Assembly: GCF_001613065.1 (NCBI RefSeq)
Contig: NZ_BDBQ01000029.1
Span: 124,001-188,000, forward strand
From: Nocardia miyunensis NBRC 108239
GTDB taxonomy: Bacteria > Actinomycetota > Actinomycetes > Mycobacteriales > Mycobacteriaceae
Length of the DNA: 64,000 bases
Reading direction: 5' to 3'
The notes under the pieces were generated by a model. It did no database searches, was not told the DNA's origin, and saw nothing but the letters and a program-made list of their open reading frames with translations. Position 1 is the stretch's first letter. Every line of letters starts with the position of its first letter. Of this stretch, positions 27,377 through 36,094 are shown in pieces. The position numbers were made by a program, and so were the translations under genes.

Positions 27377-29278
27377 TTACGCGTTCTGCGCAGCCCGGTC
27401 GCGGGCCTTGCGGCGGGCGGCCTCGCGGCCGCGCTCGGTGGCGCCGAGGATGACCTTGCGCACCCGCACGACCTCCGGGGTCACCTCGACGCACTCGTCG
27501 GCGGCGCAGAACTCCATCGCGCCCTCGAGGTCGAGCTGCAGCGGCTTGGCCAGGGTCTCGAACACGTCGGCGGTGGCCGAACGCATATTGGTCAGCTTCT
27601 TCTCACGGGTGACGTTGATATCCAGATCCTCCGCGCGCGGGTTGATCCCGACGACGTGGCCCTCGTACGTGTCCGCGCCCGGCTCCACGAAGAACTGCCC
27701 GCGATCGGCGAGCTGGATCATGGCGAAGGGCGTCACCGAACCGGCGCGGTCGGACACCAGCGAACCGGTGTGCCGGGCGCGGATCTCACCGGCCCAGGGG
27801 GCGTATCCGTCGAAGACGGCGTTGGCGATGCCGGTGCCGCGCGTCTCGGTCAGGAAGTCGGTGCGGAAACCGATCAGGCCGCGCGAGGGAACGATGAACT
27901 CCATCCGCACCCATCCCGCGGAGTGGTTGCTCATCTGCACCATCTTGCCCTTGCGAGCGGCCAGCAGCTGCGTGATCGCGCCCAGGTACTCGTCGGGACA
28001 GTCGATGGTCAGCTCCTCGAACGGCTCGTGCACTTTGCCGTCGACCTGCTTGGTGACCACCTGCGGCTTGCCGACGGTCAGCTCGAAACCCTCGCGGCGC
28101 ATCTGCTCGACCAGGATGGCCAGCGCCAGCTCACCGCGGCCCTGCACCTCCCACGCGTCCGGGCGGCCGATGTCCAGCACGCGCAGCGAGACGTTGCCGA
28201 CCAGTTCCTGATCCAGCCGCGACTTCACCATGCGGGCGGTCAGCTTGTGTCCCTGCGTCCGGCCGACCAGCGGCGAGGTGTTGGTGCCGATGGTCACCGA
28301 GATCGCGGGCTCGTCGACGGTGATGCGCGGCAGCGCGACCGGATTCTCCACGTCGGCGAGGGTGTCGCCGATCATGATCTCCGGGATGCCCGCGATGGCC
28401 ACGATGTCGCCCGCGACGGCCTCCTCACCGGGTGTGCGCTCGACGCCGATCGTCTTCAGCAGTTCGGTGATCTTCACGGTCTTGACGCCGTCGCCGTGCA
28501 TCCACGCGACGTTCTGTCCCTTGCGCAGGGTGCCGTTGTGGACGCGCACCAGCCCGATGCGGCCGAGGAACGGCGAGGCGTCCAGGTTGGTGACGTGCGC
28601 CTGCAGCGGCGCGGTCGGGTCGCCCTTGGGCGCGGGCACGTACTTCATCAGGACCTCGAACAGTTCGTCGAGGTTCTCCGCGTCGGGTGCGTTGCCGTTC
28701 TCGGGCCGGCTGGTCGAAGCCTTGCCCTCGCGGCCCGAGGCGTAGAGCACGGGCAGGTCCAGGGCCAGCTCGGCGGCCTCGGAAGCCTCGTCGTCCAAGT
28801 CGGAGGCCAGATCCAGGAGCAGATCGTGGCTCTCCTCGACGACCTCCTCGATGCGGGCGTCGGGCCGGTCGGTCTTGTTGACGACCAGGATCACCGGCAG
28901 GGACGCGGCCAGCGCCTTGCGCAGCACGAAGCGGGTCTGCGGCAGCGGCCCCTCGGACGCGTCCACCAGCAGGACGACACCGTCGACCATGGACAACCCG
29001 CGCTCGACCTCACCGCCGAAGTCGGCGTGGCCGGGGGTATCGATGACATTGATCACCGTCACGGTGCCGTCGACGTTGTGCCGGTGCACCGCGGTGTTCT
29101 TCGCGAGAATCGTGATGCCCTTCTCGCGTTCCAGGTCACCGGAGTCCATGACCCGGTCGACGAGCTCGGCGCGTTCGGCGAAGGCGCCGGACTGCCGCAG
29201 CATCGCATCGACCAGCGTCGTCTTGCCGTGGTCGACGTGCGCCACGATGGCGACGTTGCGGAAGTCGACAGACGACAC
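27377..29278 (-). CDS. typA: Ribosome-associated GTPase TypA/BipA
   Basis: A 633-residue translational GTPase of the TypA/BipA family, acting on ribosomes in stress and assembly. G1 is AHVDHGKT (13-20), G3 DTPGHADFGGEVE near 75 and G4 NKTDRPDARIEE near 130, followed by EF-G-like domains III and V and the BipA-specific C-terminal domain (GLIGFRTDFLTETRGTG). The GTG start at 29278 has AGGAGG 7 bases upstream. The acidic insertion around residues 160-190 (SEAAELALDLPVLYASGREG) is usual for actinobacterial forms. Confidence 0.93.
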   Translation of the reverse strand: MSSVDFRNVAIVAHVDHGKTTLVDAMLRQSGAFAERAELVDRVMDSGDLEREKGITILAKNTAVHRHNVDGTVTVINVIDTPGHADFGGEVERGLSMVDGVVLLVDASEGPLPQTRFVLRKALAASLPVILVVNKTDRPDARIEEVVEESHDLLLDLASDLDDEASEAAELALDLPVLYASGREGKASTSRPENGNAPDAENLDELFEVLMKYVPAPKGDPTAPLQAHVTNLDASPFLGRIGLVRVHNGTLRKGQNVAWMHGDGVKTVKITELLKTIGVERTPGEEAVAGDIVAIAGIPEIMIGDTLADVENPVALPRITVDEPAISVTIGTNTSPLVGRTQGHKLTARMVKSRLDQELVGNVSLRVLDIGRPDAWEVQGRGELALAILVEQMRREGFELTVGKPQVVTKQVDGKVHEPFEELTIDCPDEYLGAITQLLAARKGKMVQMSNHSAGWVRMEFIVPSRGLIGFRTDFLTETRGTGIANAVFDGYAPWAGEIRARHTGSLVSDRAGSVTPFAMIQLADRGQFFVEPGADTYEGHVVGINPRAEDLDINVTREKKLTNMRSATADVFETLAKPLQLDLEGAMEFCAADECVEVTPEVVRVRKVILGATERGREAARRKARDRAAQNA

Positions 29279-29466
29279 GTTGATTCCTCCTGCTGAAAAT
29301 GAAATGGTTGCCGGCCAACCCTCGCCGTAGAGGATCCGTACAAGACAGGTGGAGACAACTCACCGGGCATGCGGCCGGGTACAGCGTACCGAAATCAAGC
29401 GAGAGCTCCCCGCCCGACCTGATCGGATCGGCACATAGGACGCGCCGGCAGGGGTACAACCGGGGT

Positions 29467-29760
29467 ATGGGTACTCCACTGCTCACCGAGGAAGAACTGC
29501 ACACCGCACTCGCGGACCTGCCGGATTGGACCCGTACCGGCGACAGCATCGCCCGCACCGTCCAGGCGTCGTCGTTCCCGGCCGGGATCGATCTGGTCGG
29601 CCGGGTCGCCACCGCCGCCGAGGAGGCGAACCACCACCCCGACATCGATATCCGCTGGCGCAAGGTCACCTTCACGCTCTCCACGCATTCCGAGGGCGGG
29701 CTCACCGCGCGGGACGTGGCGTTGGCGAAACGGATAGACCAACTGGCACAACAGAATTGA
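29467..29760 (+). CDS. Pterin-4a-carbinolamine dehydratase
   Basis: A 97-residue protein of the PCD/DCoH family, which dehydrates 4a-hydroxytetrahydropterin for pterin recycling. The family motif is complete: EEANHHPDIDIRWRKVTFTL (about 56-75), with the two catalytic His residues and the Trp. The position next to pimE matches the small PCD gene at Rv1159A. It converges on pimE with 8 bases between them. No aromatic amino-acid hydroxylase is nearby to explain its substrate. Confidence 0.88.
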   Translation: MGTPLLTEEELHTALADLPDWTRTGDSIARTVQASSFPAGIDLVGRVATAAEEANHHPDIDIRWRKVTFTLSTHSEGGLTARDVALAKRIDQLAQQN

Positions 29761-29768
29761 CGCTGTGA

Positions 29769-31109
29769 CTACGCGGTGGCGTAGGACCCGGCTTTCACCC
29801 CGAACCGATCACGCCGGGTCCAGATCAGCCACGAGTAGAACCCCAGCACCCCGATGACGTCCACCGCACCGAGCCAGGACAGCACACCGGGCCGGGAGAT
29901 CTTCCAGATCGTCGGCTGCGCGAACGACAGCACCCACGGCACCCCGATCAGAGCGTTCACCAGCCAATATCCAGTTACCACACGGACGCCCACGGCCTTC
30001 CGCAACGGCCCGTACGTCAGCCACAGCAGCAGCGGCAGCAACCAGACCCAGTGATGGGACCAGGAGATCGGCGACACCATCAGTCCGAGTAGCTGCACCA
30101 CCAGCAGCGCGCCCAGCCGATCGTCCGGTTCGAGCGCTCGCCAGGCCAGCACCGCCAGCACCGCGACCACCGCGACCCAGGCGATCCACCAGGGCCCGAA
30201 CGGAATTCGATGTCCGGCCAGATGCCAGGGCGCGCCAGCGTCGTGTCCGAGGATGCGGCTCAACGCCCCGCGCAAGGACTGATTCCACACCGAACCCACC
30301 GGCCCGATCCGGTTCGCGTCCCCGACCAGCGGGCCGAAGTACGTGCGCGTCTCACCGGGCGAGAGCACGAAACTCAGCCCGATCGTCGCGGCGAAGGCCA
30401 CCGCCGAGGCCACGGCGGTGGCCCAGCGTCGCTGGGTCAGGAAGTAAAGGCCGGTGATCGCCGGGGTCAGTTTGACCCCCGCGGCCACGCCGACCAGCAG
30501 TCCCGACCACCACCAGCGCGCGGACCGCACCGCCAGCATCACCGCGAGCATCAGGAAGACGTTGACCTGGCCGTAATCGATGGTGGTGCGCACCGGTTCG
30601 AGCCACAGCCCCAGCGCGGTCCAGCCCAATGCCGCTGTGCGCCAACGGCTCTCGCGCGCCGCATCGCCCAGGATCAGGCCGAGCGCCAGGCGCACCACCG
30701 CGTACAGCGCCGCCGCGATCAGCAGCAGCCACACCACGGCAACCGAGGTGAACGGCAGGAAGTGCAGCGGCCAGAACACCACCGCCGCGAAGGTGGGATA
30801 GGTGAACGGCAGCGGGAAATCCGGCGTCTTGTCCGCGTAGGTGAAGTCGTAGAGGTGGCCGCTGCCCAGCGAGGCCGCCCCGTACACGTAGACGTGCAAG
30901 TCGACCAGGTTCATTCCGTTGGGCGAGAGCAGCATCCACAACATGCGCGCCAGAACCGACAGACCCAGCAGCGAGGCGGCGATCGGGCGGGCACGGGGGG
31001 CCGTCCACATTTCCCCGAGCCCCGCGCTGCCGCTGGGTGCCGTCCGGAGATCTGGGTTCACTGGGAACAACTTTCGGTCGGGTCGGCGGGCCGGGTCAAG
31101 ACTAATCAC
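29769..31109 (-). CDS. pimE: Polyprenol-phosphate-mannose-dependent PIM mannosyltransferase
   Basis: A 446-residue GT-C membrane enzyme (GT87) with about 10-12 helices. PimE adds an alpha-1,2-mannose to Ac1PIM4 on the outer face of the membrane using polyprenyl-phosphomannose. The catalytic-type Asp is in the first outside loop (NLVDLHVYVYGA, near 65-75), followed by FPLPFTYPTFAAV and TIDYGQVNVFL, both typical of this family. SPISWSHHWVWLLP marks the C-terminal part. The N-terminus is uncertain (GTG at 31109 or at 31061). Presence together with LpqW, MshB and GpgS supports a mycolate-type envelope. Confidence 0.82.
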   Translation of the reverse strand: MISLDPARRPDRKLFPVNPDLRTAPSGSAGLGEMWTAPRARPIAASLLGLSVLARMLWMLLSPNGMNLVDLHVYVYGAASLGSGHLYDFTYADKTPDFPLPFTYPTFAAVVFWPLHFLPFTSVAVVWLLLIAAALYAVVRLALGLILGDAARESRWRTAALGWTALGLWLEPVRTTIDYGQVNVFLMLAVMLAVRSARWWWSGLLVGVAAGVKLTPAITGLYFLTQRRWATAVASAVAFAATIGLSFVLSPGETRTYFGPLVGDANRIGPVGSVWNQSLRGALSRILGHDAGAPWHLAGHRIPFGPWWIAWVAVVAVLAVLAWRALEPDDRLGALLVVQLLGLMVSPISWSHHWVWLLPLLLWLTYGPLRKAVGVRVVTGYWLVNALIGVPWVLSFAQPTIWKISRPGVLSWLGAVDVIGVLGFYSWLIWTRRDRFGVKAGSYATA

Positions 31110-31346
31110 ACCGTTCTCCCACTCCGCGCACCCGTGACACGCCCGATACCATTGGCAACATCAATCCCACCAGCACCACTGGTCACGCGATATATTCCGA
31201 GCATGTACCGAGTAACTTGTCATTAGCTGAACGGAAGATCACTGCTGCGCTGTACAACACCCTGCTCACTCCCTAGAGTGGCACGGCGTACGCGATGCGC
31301 CCTCGCATCGCATTTTGACGTACCCGAGCTAAGGACGGCTACACCA

Positions 31347-32225
31347 GTGCTTCGCATCAGAGGAACGCGGTTCGCATTGCCGGTGCTGGCCCTTGCGGCC
31401 GGCGCGGTTCTCACCGCCTCGACCACGGCCATCGCCGCGCCAGCCGCGCAGACCCAGGCGAATCCTCCGCTGGTGCCCGAGGGCGTGCCGGTGGACGCGC
31501 TGGTCTCCCTGGCGCCCGCCATCATCGGCGCGGCCGCGGCCACGCAGATCTCCAGCCCCGCACAGCAATCGATCCTGGGCCAGGCACAGCAGGCGCTGAA
31601 CTCCTCGGGCCTGCCCCCGTCGGTCAAGCAGACCCTCGGCGCGCTGATCGCCTTCCTCGACGGCAGCAACGGCGGCGGACCGGACATTCCCAAGAATGGT
31701 CCGACCATCGCGCAGTTCCTCTACCCGAGCATCGGCAAGGACTGCATCGGCCCGGGCTCGGATTCGGTCGGCACCGCACTGGCCGTCCCCGGTCCCGCGG
31801 AACTGCCGCCTCCGGGCCCCAGGGCCGGGCAGACCGGATTCGTGTTCACCGCGCTGGGCACCAAAGGTCTTACGCCGCACCAGAAGACGCCGATGACGGT
31901 GCAGTGGATCAACCTCGACAGCGGGCGGGGCGGCACGCAGGCACTGACCGATGCCGCGCACATCAACCCCGACGGTCCGGCCACCTTGACCGCGATCGCC
32001 AACACCGGTTCGGGGCGGGTCGTCGCGGTGGTCTCCGGTTCGCTGACCACCAAGCCCGCCGCCGACAAGGCGCCGATCACCTGCTCGTTCCTGCCGACCC
32101 TCGGCATCTTCAACGTCTCGAGTGCGGCACAGGCCGCCGAGCCGCAGGCCAAGACCCCGGCCAAGCAGCCGCAGGACGCCGCGCGGCAGCAGGCCAAGAC
32201 CCCGGCGGCCGCACCGCACGCATAA
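31347..32225 (+). CDS. Secreted Ala/Pro-rich protein (Rv1157c/Rv1158c-like)
   Basis: A 292-residue exported protein: signal peptide with ALPVLALAAGAVLTAS and a cut after AIAAPA near residue 31. The mature part has SLAPAIIGAAAATQISSPAQ, a conserved core with IAQFLYPSIGKDCIGPGSDS and two cysteines, then an Ig-like beta region (MTVQWINLDSGRGGTQALTD). The tail is a Lys/Pro/Ala/Gln-rich repeat (AKTPAKQPQDAARQQAKTPA). Similar secreted proteins neighbour pimE in M. tuberculosis. The GTG at 31347 gives the signal peptide. Function unknown. Confidence 0.72.
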   Translation: MLRIRGTRFALPVLALAAGAVLTASTTAIAAPAAQTQANPPLVPEGVPVDALVSLAPAIIGAAAATQISSPAQQSILGQAQQALNSSGLPPSVKQTLGALIAFLDGSNGGGPDIPKNGPTIAQFLYPSIGKDCIGPGSDSVGTALAVPGPAELPPPGPRAGQTGFVFTALGTKGLTPHQKTPMTVQWINLDSGRGGTQALTDAAHINPDGPATLTAIANTGSGRVVAVVSGSLTTKPAADKAPITCSFLPTLGIFNVSSAAQAAEPQAKTPAKQPQDAARQQAKTPAAAPHA

Positions 32226-32266
32226 CCGAATTCGAGCTCGCCGGACCGGGCTCGACAGCACTTCAC

Positions 32267-32297
32267 ACCGGAGTGTCGCCCTGTGCGACACTCCGGT
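32267..32297 (+). terminator. Rho-independent terminator after the secreted protein
   Basis: ACCGGAGTGTCGC-CCTGT-GCGACACTCCGGT is a perfect 13-bp stem followed by TTCTTT, 41 bases after the stop. It is the most classical intrinsic terminator in the window. Confidence 0.8.
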
Positions 32298-32351
32298 TTC
32301 TTTGGTCCCGATACAGCGTAGAACCCGCGCGATTTGTGATAGACCGCATAT

Positions 32352-32768
32352 ATGTCGACCCTCGATCAGCTCGAACGGTCCGCATCATCCGCATCCGATT
32401 CCGCCCGCGCGAAACCGGATTCCGCCGGGCGCGGCCGCGCCGGGCGGTCGGTCATGTCCCGCCGCTCCTACAGATCGGTGCTCTCCACCCGTTCGCACCG
32501 ATCGATCCTGTCGATCCGCTCCGAACGCTCCATCCTGTCCATCGGATCGGCCTATTCGGTGCTGTCCATCGGCAGCGTCGGATCGGTGCTCTCGGTCGGC
32601 TCGATCGGCTCGTTCCTCAGCCTGGGATCGGTCATGTCCGGCATCTCCCGGTGGTCACTGCTGTCCTGGATGGGCGACCGCGAAATCCCCGAAGCGCGCC
32701 CGACACTCCGCGTCGTCCCCGAAGAACCCGACCTGTCCGCCGACCCCACCTGCCACTGCCAGACTTGA
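32352..32768 (+). CDS. Serine-periodic repeat protein
   Basis: A 138-residue protein of no family I can name. Residues about 33-102 carry serine at nearly every third position, in 9-residue units of the form S-(V/I/F)-L-S-x-(R/G)-S-x-x, repeated about seven times: for example SVLSTRSHR, SILSIRSER, SILSIGSAY, SVLSIGSVG, SVLSVGSIG and SFLSLGSVM. Arg/Glu occupy the variable places in the early units and Gly/Val in the later ones, so the repeat goes from polar to hydrophobic. A Trp-rich end (SRWSLLSWMGD) and an acidic tail with CHC follow. A solenoid or membrane-associated rod is conceivable. It has no signal peptide and stands alone. Confidence 0.65.
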   Translation: MSTLDQLERSASSASDSARAKPDSAGRGRAGRSVMSRRSYRSVLSTRSHRSILSIRSERSILSIGSAYSVLSIGSVGSVLSVGSIGSFLSLGSVMSGISRWSLLSWMGDREIPEARPTLRVVPEEPDLSADPTCHCQT

Positions 32769-32779
32769 GCTGTATTTTT

Positions 32780-32840
32780 GGCCTCCGCTTCGCTCCGGCG
32801 GGGCGTTGGCGTATCCGGGGTCGGCGGAACCGGGTGAGCT
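32780..32840. repeat. Dispersed intergenic repeat, copy C
   Basis: GGCCTCCGCTTCGCTCCGGC (32780-32799) matches copies A and B. It is followed directly by GCGTTGGCGTATCCGGGGTC and GGCGGAACCGGGTGAGC, matching the second block of copy B. The middle portion found in A and B is missing here. The copy lies between convergent genes; no gene is seen in 32769-32990. Confidence 0.6.
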
Positions 32841-32990
32841 GAGGGCCGGTGCTCGACCGCGCCAGAGTCGGCTCGGACCTCGGTACAGGCGAGCGCGCCG
32901 GGGGACGTATGTCAGCGCCGGCACTCCACGTCGCCCAGAATTGCTCCGAGACATGGTTGTCGCTGGTGTTCATTTTCGTCGGCAGCCCGA

Positions 32991-33713
32991 TCACCATTGC
33001 CCGTAGTTCGGGGTGAGGATGTCGTTGAGGTCGACGCTGATGTTGTCGAGGGTGCATTTGTTGATCTGGAACTGGTGGAGGTTGGCGGCGGGGTGGACGA
33101 ATCCGCGTGGGGTGCCCCAATTGTGTTGCCAGAAGTACGTTCCCAGTCCGGCGGCCTGGGCGAGTGCGATCGTGGGAGCGTTGGCGTAGACGCCGAGGCG
33201 GTCGTTGCCGATCACCGATTGCCAGCCGGTCAGGTAGGGGGCGATCATCCGGGCGAATTCGATCGGTGACGGGTTGTCATCGATGGAGGCGTAGATCGGG
33301 GCCGAGTCCGGGCCCCCGGCGACGCCGTGCAGATGCAGACCACGGTCGGCGCACTGCTTGCCCGCCTCCCGGCCGCCGCGCCAATCCGCCGTCGGCCCCT
33401 TGCCGTACTGGTAGTTCGAGACGACCGTGAGTCCGGCCGCGTGCAGGGCGTCGACCTCCCGGGCCTGTAAAGGCTTGCCCGCCATCCATTCCGCGCCCGG
33501 CCGCCGTTCCGAGACGTACCGGATCGCACCGGCGTGTCCGGCCGAGCGGATGGACGCGGCCGACGGGACGCCGCCCGCATAGTCGACCAAGGTGCCGAGC
33601 CTCGGCCGATCGGCCGAGGCAGTGGGTCCGAGTGCGGCCAGCGAGGTGGCCCCTACCGCCGTACCGGCGGCATATCCGAAGAGGGTGCGGCGCGAGATCG
33701 GCACGGAACGCAT
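32991..33713 (-). CDS. Tat-exported DUF1906 glycoside-hydrolase-like protein
   Basis: A 240-residue protein with a twin-arginine signal (SRRTLFGYAAGTAVG, residues 7-21) and a mature DUF1906 domain, a TIM-barrel related to GH25-like hydrolases. Segments LVDYAGGVPSAASIRSAG, IRYVSERRPG, VVSNYQYGKG, IYASIDDNP and the final QINKCTLDNISVDLNDIL are characteristic. Rv2525c of M. tuberculosis is the best-known relative: Tat-secreted and linked to cell-wall polysaccharide, with no proven enzymatic activity. Acidic residues at the barrel mouth (SIDDN) are kept here. Confidence 0.82.
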   Translation of the reverse strand: MRSVPISRRTLFGYAAGTAVGATSLAALGPTASADRPRLGTLVDYAGGVPSAASIRSAGHAGAIRYVSERRPGAEWMAGKPLQAREVDALHAAGLTVVSNYQYGKGPTADWRGGREAGKQCADRGLHLHGVAGGPDSAPIYASIDDNPSPIEFARMIAPYLTGWQSVIGNDRLGVYANAPTIALAQAAGLGTYFWQHNWGTPRGFVHPAANLHQFQINKCTLDNISVDLNDILTPNYGQW

Positions 33714-33944
33714 CGACGAGACTCCTTCGGCTCAGTGGAACTGCATACCCGCGTATCTGCCCTGTACTGCCCGTTGGAACCGCCGACGTACCCGGCGCAC
33801 CTTCCCCAATGACATCGAGAATGCCATCTGCGCGCCGGGCACCTCGAGCGTGAACCAATTTCACCACACTCACATGAGAACCGCCATGCTCATTGGAAAC
33901 ATCAACCCCACACGCATCAGAAATCCCCCCTGCCCCGGCAGAAG

Positions 33945-35072
33945 TCAGTCCGTGGCCGCGGTGATGCGGTCGGCCACGTCGATGACGCGTATCGACGGAT
34001 CCGCGAGTTCGGTGACGACGACCCGCGCGACCTGGGCCGCGACCTGCGCGCGAATACCGCCGAGCACGCCCAGCACCCGCGCGCGCCGGGTCTCGGCATG
34101 CAATTCCACCGCGATATCGTGCGCATCGGGCGGTACCGCGTCGATGACGACGAACAGCGGATCCGCCGCCCGCGCGATGAGCACCAGCGGGATCTCCACC
34201 TCGGCGCGATAGCGGTTGTTGCCCAGGACGGCGACGCTGATATCCAGCGTGACCGGAATGACCAGGTCGAATTGCACCGGATCCCCGGCCCGTTCGAACA
34301 GCCGCGGCATGCGCACGGCGCCCTTCACATCGACCGTCGCCGCGCGCCGCGGTCCGGTGCGCAGCGGGCCGACCTGGATGACCCGCCCGGCCAACCCCTC
34401 GACGACCTCGCGCACCCGGGCGGCGGTGACGATCCGCGGGAAGAATCTGCGCCCGAACTCCGCGTAGTCGATCCAGGTGAACCGTTCCAGCGCCCGGTGT
34501 TTCGAGCGGGTGCCGTTCATGATCGCCTCGACGTCGAAGACGCGAGCACGGCGAGCGCCCGGATCGGTCAGCATGGCGTTGACACGATTGGCGACCTCGC
34601 GCTGCACGAGCGTCGCGATCGGATCCATCAGCAGATCGATCGCGTTCCCGATGGCCTCGGCACGCACCACCAAACTCACGTCGCGCCCGCGCACCCGCGG
34701 GATATCGATGACGATCAGCAGCGGATCCGCGGTGCGCGCATGCAGCGTCAGATCGATCTCCACGACCGCTTCCAGCCGGAACTGCCTGCCCCCGAGGGTC
34801 ACGGTGAGGTGCAGCGACACCGGCAGCCCGACCTCGAAGGTCACATGTGGCCCGTTGCGCACGATCTGCGGTTTGCCGACGCTGCCCTCGGCCACGAATC
34901 CCGCCAGCCCGGCGGGGCCGATCGAGAACGGACCGATGGATATCCCCCGACCGGCCATTCCCGCGACCGCCGCCTCGATCCGCGTCGGCGTCACCGCGGC
35001 AGCGACGAAGCGTTCGCCGAACTCCTCGTAATCGATCCAGGCAGGGGGGTTGTTCTGGCTGGACTGTCGCAT
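33945..35072 (-). CDS. Duplicated-domain protein of unknown function
   Basis: A 375-residue protein made of two homologous halves. Half 1 begins WIDYEEFGERFVAAAVTPTR (12-31) and half 2 WIDYAEFGRRFFPRIVTAAR (about 197-216). Each continues with a Gly-rich stretch (ISIGPFSIGP; IQVGPLRTGP), then beta strands ending in the shared pattern ADPL(L/F)(I/V)VID. The alternating long beta strands resemble lipid-binding TULIP-type domains, but that is only an impression. There is no signal peptide or membrane helix. It is alone, with about 1 kb of non-coding DNA upstream. Confidence 0.65.
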   Translation of the reverse strand: MRQSSQNNPPAWIDYEEFGERFVAAAVTPTRIEAAVAGMAGRGISIGPFSIGPAGLAGFVAEGSVGKPQIVRNGPHVTFEVGLPVSLHLTVTLGGRQFRLEAVVEIDLTLHARTADPLLIVIDIPRVRGRDVSLVVRAEAIGNAIDLLMDPIATLVQREVANRVNAMLTDPGARRARVFDVEAIMNGTRSKHRALERFTWIDYAEFGRRFFPRIVTAARVREVVEGLAGRVIQVGPLRTGPRRAATVDVKGAVRMPRLFERAGDPVQFDLVIPVTLDISVAVLGNNRYRAEVEIPLVLIARAADPLFVVIDAVPPDAHDIAVELHAETRRARVLGVLGGIRAQVAAQVARVVVTELADPSIRVIDVADRITAATD

Positions 35073-36094
35073 GAGCTACCGAAACCTCGCTGTGCCGGAT
35101 GGTGCGCCTGCCGATCTCGATCCCACGCCCGAGCGTACCGATCCCCGGCTCCCCCACGCGAATACGACGCAATGACACAACACACACAGCGATCAGCGGG
35201 TAGTAGTGGCGCCCCCGGTGTGCAGGTCCCTGTCCTGCCGATGAGGGGGCAGCAGGACAGGGACCGCGTCGACGGCGCTGCCGGGCGCCGCCGGGTCCAT
35301 AGTAGGGCTCGGCACACAGTGCGCCTCCCCCGCCGGTCAGAAATACTCGCACGCCAAGGGCGGTATTTCCCGAATGACCGAGACCGACCTTACCTGTCCG
35401 ATCGGCCCTGGCGTAACGAGAATTTTCTACCGCATCACTCTCATTGCCCCCACCGATGGGGACAGCGTTCGCGCCGCGGTCCGTCCCGGGACGCGTGTGA
35501 TACTCGAATGCGCTGGTAGAGGTATAGATCACAGCACCATCGCCGCGCGTGTGAGCCGACAACCGACCCATGCGGACTTTTCTCCTCTCAGCAGAATCCC
35601 ACCGCGCACTCACTTCGAGGGTCCGACGCAGCTCGGAGCCGTATCCCATCGCGCGATACCCCGCTTGACACATCATCGAACTGGCGGCTGCGGACACAAC
35701 GAACCCCGCGACCACTCGCAGGATCCGACAACACTCCATCGCACGCACCCGAATCCCCTCCTGTCGGCGAACCCACCCGTTGGCATTCGATAAGACGTTC
35801 GATCGGGCCACACGGTTCCCTATCTCCGAAAATTCCCGGCCCCCGCCCGGCCCAGCCGATACCGGCCGCACACGGGATCGAACCCACCGATCTCCAATTC
35901 CCCCGACCGCCACACGCGGATGCTCGAAAGTGTCTCAGTTGCGCCAGATTTCATCTCACGGTCTGGGAAAAGCTCGTTCGCACGCGGCATTTGGCGTCGC
36001 CCTCGGCGAAAAAGCAGGCCGAAAAGCAGAAATCGCACATCTCCGGCAACCCACCGATACACTGACCGCGGATGTCGAGCCGGAAGGAACCATC
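35073..36094. other. Non-coding kilobase before the osmoprotectant operon
   Basis: Two ORFs of 139 and 99 codons cross this stretch, but both look non-coding (His/Arg/Pro-rich, no domain). GC is lower than in neighbouring genes. The one clear structure is the inverted repeat at 35225-35265. The region separates divergent genes and should contain promoters for both. Confidence 0.5.
35225..35265. promoter_or_regulatory. 14-bp perfect inverted repeat in the intergenic kilobase
   Basis: GGTCCCTGTCCTGC and GCAGGACAGGGACC pair perfectly across 13 bases (CGATGAGGGGGCA). It sits 150 bases upstream of the duplicated-domain gene and 830 bases before the transporter operon. It could be a protein-binding site or an RNA hairpin. 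Confidence 0.5.

Noticed and set aside
31150-33915. Shared phrase ATTGGMAACATCAAYCCCAC at about 31150 and 33893
   Set aside because: One short similarity in two gaps; too little to call a repeat or regulatory site.
35374-35793. 139-codon plus-strand ORF in the intergenic kilobase
   Set aside because: His/Pro/Arg-rich, no ribosome-binding site, no domain; composition looks non-coding.
33714-35913. An 878-codon minus-strand frame crossing the duplicated-domain gene region
   Set aside because: Low-quality composition (Arg/Gly-rich), in a different frame of real minus-strand genes; treated as a shadow.
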